In this document: piece after piece, positions 17,537 through 26,122 of the stretch
Position numbering within the stretch: position 1 is the stretch's first letter
Layout: each line of letters begins with the position of its first letter
Assembly: GCA_044370415.1 (NCBI GenBank)
Contig: JBILVO010000002.1
Location: 21,279-85,278, forward strand
DNA: 64,000 bases
Direction of reading: 5' to 3'
Origin: CAMCQY01 sp044370415
Lineage (GTDB): Bacteria > Planctomycetota > Planctomycetia > Pirellulales > UBA1268
Notes under the pieces: generated by a model
Databases searched by the model: none
Seen by the model: only the letters and a program-made list of their open reading frames with translations
What the model was told of the DNA's origin: nothing
Made by a program: the position numbers and the translations under genes

Positions 17537-18706
17537 ATGACGATCTTCGCGACCGAGGAAAAGCGGCTGACGGTCGCCGTGCGGCTGCTCGCGGCGGCGT
17601 TTCTGCTCTGCCTCGGCCTGTCGTGGAAGCTCTGGATCTCGAGCCGGCTCTATCCGCTCGTGCCGCTCTTCGGCCTCCTGCCGCCGCTGCCCTCGCCGTT
17701 CGACCATCTCGCGCTGGCCGCGGTCGTCGGCCTGCTGGCGGGCATCGTCGTGTGGCCCCGCGCCACGCCGCTCATTGTCGCGGTCGTGGTCATGCTCTCC
17801 GCACTCTTCGCGCAGGACCAGAGCCGACTCTGGCCGTCGTTCTACGAGTTTTTCATCCTCTTCCTGCTGTTGCTCTCCTGGCGACCCGACGGCGGCGAGG
17901 GGGAGTCGCAGCGGCTGCTCGCGGGAATGCGGTTCGTCGTGGCTGCCGTCTATTTCTGGGGGGGCATCCAGAAGCTCACGCCGCACTTCTTCCACGAGGA
18001 GTTTCCCTGGTTCATCCAGCCGCTCACCGACCTCGTGCCGGTGGCTGCGCCATGCGTGCCGGCGCTGGCGGTGGCGGCCGCGATCGGCGAGGTGATGATC
18101 GGCGTCGGGCTGCTCACGCGGCGGTGTCGGGCGTTCGCCCTCGGCGAGGCGCTCGTGATGCACGCGATCATCTTCGTGTGCATCGGGCCGATCCGGGGCA
18201 ACTGGAACGACGCCGCGTGGATGTGGAGCCTGGCGACGGCGGCGTTCGCATGCGTGCTCTTTTACGACGCGCCGCCATTTTCGTTCCAAACGATGTTCGC
18301 AGCGCCATGGCGGTGCAGCCTGCCGCAGATGCTGGCCGTGGCGCTCGTCGGCATCGCCCCGGTGCTCAACAACGTGAACCGCTGGGACTCGGCGATGTCG
18401 TTCAACGTCTACACGGGCAACGTCACCACGGCCGCGATCGTCCTGCCCGCCGACGCGGTGGGGCGGCTGCCGCCCGAGGTAGCCGCGCACGCGACGCTGC
18501 AGGGCGCGGGGGCGCTGCTCGACGTGAACGCCTGGGCAAGGCAGGAATTCAACGGCGGCGCCTATCCTGAAGCGCGGATCTTCCGGGCCGTCTTCCGCAT
18601 GATCTGCGGGCTGGTGCCGGATCGGTCGCTGCGGCTCGTGATCATCGAGAAGGCGAGCTGGTCTGCCCCGAAGACGCAGCGGATGGAGGCCTGCGGCGAA
18701 CTGTGA
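17537..18706 (+). CDS. Polytopic membrane protein, possibly HTTM/DoxX-like
   Basis: A 389-residue protein beginning at ATG 17537. The frame is open further upstream but that part lacks membrane or coding character. Hydrophobic segments occur at about residues 12-32, 50-95, 100-120, 135-155, 185-215, 225-250 and 265-285. A soluble C-terminal part of about 100 residues faces one side. 'FVVAAVYFWGGIQKLTPHFF' resembles HTTM or DoxX-type proteins, which include vitamin-K-dependent carboxylase relatives. No enzyme motif is certain. The 240 bases between it and the propeller gene show no gene. Confidence 0.75.
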   Translation: MTIFATEEKRLTVAVRLLAAAFLLCLGLSWKLWISSRLYPLVPLFGLLPPLPSPFDHLALAAVVGLLAGIVVWPRATPLIVAVVVMLSALFAQDQSRLWPSFYEFFILFLLLLSWRPDGGEGESQRLLAGMRFVVAAVYFWGGIQKLTPHFFHEEFPWFIQPLTDLVPVAAPCVPALAVAAAIGEVMIGVGLLTRRCRAFALGEALVMHAIIFVCIGPIRGNWNDAAWMWSLATAAFACVLFYDAPPFSFQTMFAAPWRCSLPQMLAVALVGIAPVLNNVNRWDSAMSFNVYTGNVTTAAIVLPADAVGRLPPEVAAHATLQGAGALLDVNAWARQEFNGGAYPEARIFRAVFRMICGLVPDRSLRLVIIEKASWSAPKTQRMEACGEL

Positions 18707-18764
18707 CCCGTGCGGACAGTAACGCGGCGGAGCGGGCGTCGCCCTGCCGATGCCATGAACTGGG

Positions 18765-21700
18765 TCAGAAACCGGCGAAGGCCCGGGCCACGGTCGTCGC
18801 AACGCCGACGCTCTGCCCGTTCCCCCAGGAGATCGTGGAGGCCATGGCCATGGCGGCGTTGTTGGCGACGGCCCGGATGCCGTTCGGCTGGATCTGGAGC
18901 GAGTAGATGCCCGTCGACGCGGTGCGGGCTGCGGGGAGCGTCAGCGTCCAGGTGGCCCCGCTGCCGGCGAGCGTCGCCCCGGTCAGGGACGCCGCGCGGC
19001 CGTTGAGCAGGAGGCGGAAGGACATGAGAGTCACGCCGGTGACCGGAGTGTTGAACGTGATCGGGATCGACAGCACCGTGGCGTTCCTGTCGAAGACGCG
19101 GGTGGGGTCGGAACTGAACCCCGTCTCCGTCGTCGAGGCGGAGATCCCTGCCGAGATGACGATGCTGCTGAGAGTTGCCAGGCGGTCGGACAGGGGCGGC
19201 AACGACTGGGATGTCATCTTGTTGCCGGCCACGTCGACGACCGGCGTGGCTGGGATCAACTGGTAGGAGACGATGTCGAGGTCCGTGGACATCTCGCCGG
19301 GGCTGACCGTGTAGGTGCCGGAGAGCAGGGTTCCCTCACTCAGGGCGGTGAGCGTGACGAACCCGCCGGTGCCGAGCTTCGCCTTGATCGCGCCACCCGC
19401 CTGTACCGGCTCGGCGAGCGTCGCCTCCACCACGACGGTTGCGCCGATGCCATACACGCCGTCGGCCGTCGGAGAACTCAGCCGCGTCACCACGGGGAGA
19501 ACCCGGTCGAGCGTGAATGCGACCGCGGCAGCCGCCTCGCTCTGGTTGCCGGACGGATCCGTCTGGCTGGCGGAAACGGCGACGAGTCCGTCGCCGAGGG
19601 TCGCGAGGTCGGCGGTACTCAGCACGACCGCCTGTGCAGTGCCTTTCCCGGTGAGGGTCTTGGTGACACTGGCGGCGCCGCGGGTGAATCGCACGACGAT
19701 CGTCGCGAGGCTTTCGCCGGTGACGGTGACGACGCCCGTGTTCTGCGTGGCTTCCGCGGCAGTGGCCCCGTTGGCGATGCCGGAGCCGATCGCCAGGACG
19801 GGCGCAGTCGGCACGCCCGTGTCGAGCGTGAACCGAGCCGCGGTGGCGGACGGGCTCAGATTGCCGGCCACATCGGTCTGGACGGCCGAGACGACGACGG
19901 GGCCGTCGCCGAGGCTGGCGAGGTCGCCGACAGCGAGGACCACCGCCTGCTCGGAGCCGGTTCCGACGAGGGTTTTGGTGACCGTGTTGGTTGCGCGCGT
20001 GAAGGTGACCGCTATCGAGGCGAGGCTCTCACCCTTGACGGTGACCGCGCCGGAAGCCTGCGTGGCCTCCGCGGCGGTGGCGCCGCTCGCGATGCCCGCG
20101 CCGAGCGTGAGCGTCGGGGTGGCGGGCGCAGTGGTGTCGAGCGTGAACGGGAGCTGGGGGCCGGACGGGCTCTGATACCCCACGAGATCGGTCTGGCGGG
20201 CCGAGACTGTCACGACGCCATTGCCGAGTGTGGCGGCGTCTTTAGAGGAGAGGGCAACCTGCTGCGCCGCGCCCGTGCCTGTGAGCGTCTTGGTCACCGT
20301 GGCGGTGCCACGGGAGAAGGTGACGACGATCACGGCGCGGGGCTCCCCGCTGACGACGACGACGCCGGCGGGCTGCTTGGACTCGGCGGCGCTGGCGCCG
20401 TTGGCGACGCCGTCGCCGAGCATCAGGTTGGGCGCCGCCGGAGCGGTGGTGTCGAGCACAAACTGGACCTGATTGCCCGCCGGGCCCGGATTGCCGGCGC
20501 GGTCCGCCAGGACGGCGGAAACTGTCACCAATCCGTCGCCGAGCGCCGTCAGATGCTCGGGTGTGAGCAACACCGCCTGGGAAGCGCCGGTGCCGGTGAG
20601 GCTTTTGGTGACGGACCGCGGGCCGTTGACGAAGGTGACCGTGATCGCCGCGAGGCTCTCGCCCTTCACGGTGACGACTCCCGAGGCCTGGGTGGCCTCG
20701 GAGGCGGTGGCGCCGTTGGCGATGCCCGTGCCAAGCGTCACGACTGGCGCTGACGGCGGCGCCGTGTCGAGCGTGAACTGCATCTGGCTGGCCGCCGTGG
20801 TCTGGTTGCCGGAGGGATCCGTCTGGGTGGCCGAGACGGTGACGAGCCCGTTGCCAAGCGCGGCCACCTCTCCGCCGGTGAGAACGACCGGCTGTGCCGC
20901 GCCGGTTCCCGTCAGCGTCTTGGTCAGCGATCCGCTGCCGCGGGTGAACCTGACCAGGATCGAGGCGAGGCTCTCGCCGGCGACGGTGACGACCCCGGAG
21001 GCCTGGGTGGCCTCCGCGAGGGTGACGCCGCCCGCGGGGGCCAGGCCCACGCCGTCACCCGGAGTCAGCGAGGGCGTTGCGGGAACGACCGTGTCGAGCG
21101 TGAACGTGGTCAGGGTGGGCTGGCTCTGGTTGCGGGCAGCGTCCATTTGGATTGCGGAGACGGTGACGACCCCGTCGCCAAGCGTCGTGAGATCACCGGC
21201 GGCGAGGACGACCGCCTGCGGGCCGCCCTTTCCCGTGAGAGTCTTGGTGACCGTATTGGATTCCCGCGTGAAACTGACGACGATCGAGGCGAGGCGCTCA
21301 CCGGCGACGGTGACAACCCCGGAGGCCTGTGTGGCCTCGGCGGCGGTGACGCCGTTCGCGACGCCGGCGTTGAGCGTCAGCAGCGGGGCCGACGGAACCG
21401 CCGCGTCGAGCGTGAACTGGAACTGGCCGCTGGTCGCGCCGGGGTTGCCGGCCGGGTCGGTCTGCCGGGCAGTGACGGTCACCCGACCGTCGCCAAGTTG
21501 GGCGATCTCGCCGGGGGTGAGCACGACGCCCTGCGCCGCACCGGAGGCGGTGAGCGTCTTGCCGACGGTTCCGAACGGCCCGACGAACTGCACCGCGATC
21601 GTGCCGGCGGCCTCTCCCGTCACCAGCACGACGCCGCCGCCCTGTCCGGCCTGACTGCCGTTGACGAGGCTGCCGATGCCCGATCCGGCGACGACCGCCG

Positions 21701-24700
21701 GGGCGGCCGGCGCGACTGAGTCGAGCGTGAACGACACCGTCGCCGCCGGGCTCGGGTTGTCGGGAAGGAGGGACTGCGTGGCCGATACGACGACGAGCCC
21801 GTCGCCGAGCGAGTCGAGTTCGGTGACGGTGCAGGCGATCGCCTGCTCGGTGCCGTCGCCGACGAGGTTGCGGACCACGCTGCCGCCGACGCCGGCGAAT
21901 GTCACGGTGATCGCGGCGCCCGGAGCGCCCACGACCGTGACGGCACCGGACGGCTGCCGGGCCTCGCTCCGTGTCGCCCCGCCGCCGGGGGCGATACCGA
22001 CTCCGGCACCGAGCGCCAGGACCGGGGCCGCCGGCGGCGGAATCACCACGTCCGCGAACCGCACGGCGAGCGTCTGGGACGGATCGCCCACCGTGGTCGC
22101 CGTCGTGTAGGTCTGGCCGGCGAACCTCACCGAGACCTCGTAGGATCCGCTGAACGCCCGCGCCGTGTAGCTGCCGTCGAAGGTCGTCCCGCGGACGTCG
22201 GTCCACCAATCCCCGAACACGAGATCCTCGTAGGCCTGGCCGCTCGGCTTGATGCTGAAGTCGGCGCGGTAGAGCCGCGCATCGGGCTGATAGTTCGTCC
22301 CGGCCCAGAATCCCCATTGCAGGAATTCGTCGGTGCCCGGCTGGCTGAACACCATCGTCATGTAGTCGCGCAGGTAATCCGCCTGCAGCTGCTCGTCGGT
22401 CGTGTCGAGATCGAACTCGGTGATCGCGACCGGCAGCGAATACCGGTCGTGGTAATACTGGATCAGGGTCCCGAGCGTGGTGATGTCGGTGAGGACGTTC
22501 TCGGTGTAGTGGCTCTGTTCGCCGATGACGTCCACCAGCGACCGAGCGGTCAGGCGGTCGAGCCAGGCCTCGAAGTTGGCCCGGTGCGCTGTATCGCCGC
22601 CGTTGCGGGCGAAGATGTAGTAGTCGTTGAGGGCCAGCCGCGCCTCAGGATCGTGCTCGCGAAAGAGCTGGTACCAGTCGGCGACGACGGCATCGCCCAG
22701 CACGTCCATGACGTCGTGGTTGGCGTAGGGCTCGTTGACCACGTCCCACTCGTACGCCATCCCCGCGAAGGTGTCGGCGGCCGCGATGATGCGGGCGGCG
22801 ACGGCGTCGCGCAGGTAGGTGCCCGCGGCCGTCTTGCCATCCGTGGCCAGCAGGGAGTCGTAGCGCGACCACACCGCCGCGGGCATGAAGCTGCGGCTGG
22901 GCCAGACGGCGGTGTGGCCCCGCAGGTCCAGCCCCGCATCGAGGATCCATTGCGCGGCGTCGATTCCCTGCTGGGGATTCCTGTCGGACTCGACCCACTT
23001 CATCGAGTTCTCGACGACGGCGGTGTTGAACAGCCGTGTGAGGAGCGCCTGGTAGGCGAGCGCATCGGGGCCGCCGCTGGCTGAGAGCAGGGAGCCGGAT
23101 GCGCTGACGGCCGTGCCGAACCGGAAATCGTGCCGCTGCTGCCGCAGTGTGACCACGGCCCCCGGGATCGCCCGGCCGTTGGCGTCGGTGACGGAGACCG
23201 TCAGGTTGGCCATGCGGTTCGCGGCGATGCGGGAGTCGGCGGCGGCCCGCCAGGCATCCGTACCCGACCGCCCCCCGTAGGAGGTCGAGGGCACCCGCAT
23301 GGGCAGGTTGCCCACGTCGACCCGCGAGACGTCACGCCAGGTGAACCCGCCGATCTCCACGGCCTGCGGATCGAAGCCGGCGTTGAACGCGACCTGCAGC
23401 TGGCCGACCGCGTACTCCCGCGACGCTGCGACCGTAAACGAATACTGCCGCCACGTGGACGATGGAGAGATGGACGTCGAGTAGCGGGCGGTGTACGACC
23501 CGAATCGATCCTGCAGCACGACGCTGATGCGGGGCGTGGCTCCCGAGATCGACCGGGCCCAGTACGTCACCTCCATCGTGTCGCCACTGGCGACCGCCGC
23601 GCCACTCGCCGCGACCGCCTGGAATTGATAGCTCGCGGGAGGCTTCGTCACGGTGGTGAGCCTGAAGGCCGTCGTGAACGGCTGGTCGACCACGCTGACC
23701 GACTGCAGCGTGCCGTAGGTGCTGCCGCTGTTGCCGAGGGAGAGGCCGGCGGCCGTGACGAGATCGGGCGACGGCCCGAAGTTGAGGAGGCGCACTCCGG
23801 CGAACTGCAGCGTCTGGACCGCGTAGCCCAGCTGCAGACTGAAGTTCGCCTGGCCTACCGCATAGGAGGCGGCGACCTGAAAGGGAATCTGCACCTTGTT
23901 CCAGTTCGTGTCGACCATCATGTTGCGGGCGAGCGACTTCGCGTATGACACCGCGTCTTCGAAGACCACGGAGAACTGGCCGCTGGATGTGTCCGAGCGG
24001 ACCCAGAACTCGGCCCAGAGCACGTCCCCGCGGGTGACCGCCACGGCGTTCGACTGGCGTATCTGCGCCATTGAGGATGCCGACGGCACGGCCGTGATGG
24101 CGGCCTGAATCACGCTGCCCAGGGTGGCATCCGTCACGGTGGAGAAGCTGCCGCCGTAGGTCACGAAGTTCGACCTGGCCGAGCCCGCGAGGATCGATGT
24201 GCCGCCGGTCGGCACGGGGGCATCGTCCTGCACCGAGATCGTCGCCGTCCGCTTGCCCCGCAGATCGACGTCGTAGCCCGCCGCCTGCTTCAGCTCCACG
24301 ACGACCGCCTCAACGCCTTCCGCGCGAGCGTCGACCAGCGCCGACACCTCGAGGGATACCGCCGACTGCCCGGCCGGAATGGTGATCGTGCCCGGCAGCG
24401 CGACGTAGTCGACGCCGTTCGCGGCCTGCCCCTGCAGCGCGTAGGAGACGGTGAGCGGGGCGGTCGTCGGGCCGCCGCTGCGCACGATCGACAGCCGCGC
24501 GGGGCTGGCCGATCCCTCAGCGGTGGTCGGAGTGTCGGCATAGATGCTCACCAGGGGCAGCACGGGCGTGAGGTACTCGCCGGCGATCGGCTCGAACGTG
24601 GTGGCGCCGGGACGCATCCAGCCGATGGCCAGCGAATCGTCACCCCCAGACTCTTTGTGCAGCGCCTCGATGAAGTAGGACTGGCCGGCGACGAGCGGCA

Positions 24701-25592
24701 GCGGCACCGAACGTTGCGTGGGTGATTGCTGCCAGCCGCGTGGCCCGCCGGGTGAGTCGAGGAAGGCGATCCGCCGCCGGCCCTCGGGAGAGGCGTCGTT
24801 GCTGAGCCACAGCTCCGCCGCGTCGTCGCCGGCGATCGAGAACAGATAGGTGCCGGTCGTCGGCGGCGCGAGGAAGCCGCGCAGCCGGCTGCCGTAGGCG
24901 TCGCCGGCGTTGGCCGGGGCCTCGGATGTGGCGATCGTGCCCGTGGTCGACGGCGTCGCGGGAAAGGCCGCGGCGGATGTGAGATCGGTGACCCTGCCGC
25001 CGGGGATGCCCGTCCACGTCTCGCGGGTCAGGCCGCCGCGCTGGGCGGCGAAGAGCTGCGTGGCGGGGATCACCTCCAGCGGCTGGCTCGCGCTGCTCCA
25101 GCGGAGGCTGACCGCAGCGTTGCCCTCGGCCTCGGCATATTCCAGCACGATGTCGTAGCGGCGGCCGGCGACCAGCGCGATCGTTCCCGGGCTGCTCGCG
25201 GAGCCCGCCGTCGCGAAGCCGTCGACGAGGAGCTGGCCGTTGACCCACAGCCGGGCCGCGTCGTCGGTGGTCGCGGTGAAGGAATAGTCTTCGGTGTACT
25301 TGGCCTCGATCTGGCCGCTCCAACGGACGGAAAATGCGTCGCTGCCGAGCGACGCACCCGGCGAGCCGCCGAGCCAATTGGCAGCGACCGTCGAGTCGAT
25401 CCGGGCGAACGCGAGCGTGGAAAAGGAGGAGTCGCCGTAATACTGTGCCAACAGGCCGTTGCCCGCCAGCGTGTCCAAGGCGAGCAGCTGGCGACGCTCC
25501 AGCGTCTCGAGCAGCAGCCGGCGATCACGTCTCCGCCGCAGGCTGCGCGGCGTGGGCTGCGGTCTCCGCGGCAGGAAGTGCGGCCACGCCAT
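18765..25592 (-). CDS. Giant secreted GH10 endo-xylanase with PA14, Calx-beta and eight Ig-like modules
   Basis: A 2275-residue protein; ATG 25592 follows GGTGGAGG. An Arg-rich N-terminus carries 'LETLERRQLL' at residues 28-37, like the LEPR-XLL motif of planctomycete surface proteins. Then come two PA14-like domains (about 44-180 and 183-335), a Calx-beta domain (345-460), two carbohydrate-binding-like beta domains (465-780) and a GH10 catalytic domain (about 810-1140). Its acid/base is Glu954 in 'WDVVNEP' and its nucleophile Glu1059 in 'ITEFD'. The 105-residue spacing is normal for GH10. Eight Ig-like modules of about 105 residues and a C-terminal pair of beta domains follow. It should cleave xylan outside the cell while the repeats hold it away from the surface. 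No C-terminal sorting signal is obvious. Confidence 0.93.
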   Translation of the reverse strand: MAWPHFLPRRPQPTPRSLRRRRDRRLLLETLERRQLLALDTLAGNGLLAQYYGDSSFSTLAFARIDSTVAANWLGGSPGASLGSDAFSVRWSGQIEAKYTEDYSFTATTDDAARLWVNGQLLVDGFATAGSASSPGTIALVAGRRYDIVLEYAEAEGNAAVSLRWSSASQPLEVIPATQLFAAQRGGLTRETWTGIPGGRVTDLTSAAAFPATPSTTGTIATSEAPANAGDAYGSRLRGFLAPPTTGTYLFSIAGDDAAELWLSNDASPEGRRRIAFLDSPGGPRGWQQSPTQRSVPLPLVAGQSYFIEALHKESGGDDSLAIGWMRPGATTFEPIAGEYLTPVLPLVSIYADTPTTAEGSASPARLSIVRSGGPTTAPLTVSYALQGQAANGVDYVALPGTITIPAGQSAVSLEVSALVDARAEGVEAVVVELKQAAGYDVDLRGKRTATISVQDDAPVPTGGTSILAGSARSNFVTYGGSFSTVTDATLGSVIQAAITAVPSASSMAQIRQSNAVAVTRGDVLWAEFWVRSDTSSGQFSVVFEDAVSYAKSLARNMMVDTNWNKVQIPFQVAASYAVGQANFSLQLGYAVQTLQFAGVRLLNFGPSPDLVTAAGLSLGNSGSTYGTLQSVSVVDQPFTTAFRLTTVTKPPASYQFQAVAASGAAVASGDTMEVTYWARSISGATPRISVVLQDRFGSYTARYSTSISPSSTWRQYSFTVAASREYAVGQLQVAFNAGFDPQAVEIGGFTWRDVSRVDVGNLPMRVPSTSYGGRSGTDAWRAAADSRIAANRMANLTVSVTDANGRAIPGAVVTLRQQRHDFRFGTAVSASGSLLSASGGPDALAYQALLTRLFNTAVVENSMKWVESDRNPQQGIDAAQWILDAGLDLRGHTAVWPSRSFMPAAVWSRYDSLLATDGKTAAGTYLRDAVAARIIAAADTFAGMAYEWDVVNEPYANHDVMDVLGDAVVADWYQLFREHDPEARLALNDYYIFARNGGDTAHRANFEAWLDRLTARSLVDVIGEQSHYTENVLTDITTLGTLIQYYHDRYSLPVAITEFDLDTTDEQLQADYLRDYMTMVFSQPGTDEFLQWGFWAGTNYQPDARLYRADFSIKPSGQAYEDLVFGDWWTDVRGTTFDGSYTARAFSGSYEVSVRFAGQTYTTATTVGDPSQTLAVRFADVVIPPPAAPVLALGAGVGIAPGGGATRSEARQPSGAVTVVGAPGAAITVTFAGVGGSVVRNLVGDGTEQAIACTVTELDSLGDGLVVVSATQSLLPDNPSPAATVSFTLDSVAPAAPAVVAGSGIGSLVNGSQAGQGGGVVLVTGEAAGTIAVQFVGPFGTVGKTLTASGAAQGVVLTPGEIAQLGDGRVTVTARQTDPAGNPGATSGQFQFTLDAAVPSAPLLTLNAGVANGVTAAEATQASGVVTVAGERLASIVVSFTRESNTVTKTLTGKGGPQAVVLAAGDLTTLGDGVVTVSAIQMDAARNQSQPTLTTFTLDTVVPATPSLTPGDGVGLAPAGGVTLAEATQASGVVTVAGESLASILVRFTRGSGSLTKTLTGTGAAQPVVLTGGEVAALGNGLVTVSATQTDPSGNQTTAASQMQFTLDTAPPSAPVVTLGTGIANGATASEATQASGVVTVKGESLAAITVTFVNGPRSVTKSLTGTGASQAVLLTPEHLTALGDGLVTVSAVLADRAGNPGPAGNQVQFVLDTTAPAAPNLMLGDGVANGASAAESKQPAGVVVVSGEPRAVIVVTFSRGTATVTKTLTGTGAAQQVALSSKDAATLGNGVVTVSARQTDLVGYQSPSGPQLPFTLDTTAPATPTLTLGAGIASGATAAEATQASGAVTVKGESLASIAVTFTRATNTVTKTLVGTGSEQAVVLAVGDLASLGDGPVVVSAVQTDVAGNLSPSATAARFTLDTGVPTAPVLAIGSGIANGATAAEATQNTGVVTVTGESLATIVVRFTRGAASVTKTLTGKGTAQAVVLSTADLATLGDGLVAVSASQTDPSGNQSEAAAAVAFTLDRVLPVVTRLSSPTADGVYGIGATVVVEATLAEPVQAGGAIKAKLGTGGFVTLTALSEGTLLSGTYTVSPGEMSTDLDIVSYQLIPATPVVDVAGNKMTSQSLPPLSDRLATLSSIVISAGISASTTETGFSSDPTRVFDRNATVLSIPITFNTPVTGVTLMSFRLLLNGRAASLTGATLAGSGATWTLTLPAARTASTGIYSLQIQPNGIRAVANNAAMAMASTISWGNGQSVGVATTVARAFAGF
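19500..22030 (-). repeat. Eight coding repeats of about 315 bp (Ig-like modules)
   Basis: Within the xylanase gene the module boundary 'FTLDTxxPxxP' recurs at about 19509, 19827, 20138, 20451, 20765, 21091, 21404 and 21718, that is every 311-326 bases. Each unit has 'GANGATAAEATQASGVVTV', 'VTKTLTGTG', 'LGDGLVTVSA' and 'DPAGNQS'-type lines. The units at 19.5-21.4 kb are more alike than the two nearest the catalytic domain. Confidence 0.92.
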
Positions 25593-26122
25593 GGGTACCT
25601 CCACCTGATGATGGGATAAGCCCCGCCCTGACGTAAAAAGTCGTCCGACCGGTGGGCACATCATCCTGCCGGCCAACCCCCCGCGAACGTCGAAGAGTGT
25701 ACGAGAGGTCGAGGTCCGACGGCAATGGGGTTTGTGCACGCCGAGCCTTTTCCCAGCCGGCCTGACGCGGCCTGCGATTCTTCATCGGCACGACGCCAAC
25801 CCCAGCGAGAGTATGCGGGGCAGGCGTTGCTTCGGTTCATCAGGACGGGGCAGGCCGCCGCCGCCGGTCGCCCCACGGTGCCCCTGACCCGCGCCGCGGC
25901 GGCGCTGGAAAAGACAGGTCGGCCAGCGCGGCGATGGACGCAGCGACTGCGTTATCCGGTACGCTAAGGGCCCGGTCAGGAGCGGCCTGGGCGGGTGGCT
26001 GCCGCCGCGAGAAGGGGTGCGGCGGACGGCAGGTGGGTGGCGACCGAACGAAGTGGGAGCATGGCATGCTGCGGACACTTTTTCACCATGACGCAGGCCC
26101 AACGGATTGCAGCGAGTGGCGG
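25593..26122. other. Divergent spacer between the xylanase and S46 peptidase genes
   Basis: About 530 bases holding the start regions of two divergent genes. Open frames inside have poor third-position bias. Apart from the xylanase ribosome-binding site and an ATG at 26066 that could extend the peptidase gene by 19 codons, I see nothing definite. Confidence 0.5.

Noticed and set aside
19500..22030. Regularly spaced repeats that might suggest a CRISPR array
   Set aside because: The period is about 315 bases, units are in frame and encode Ig-like modules; no short palindromic repeat and no cas genes.
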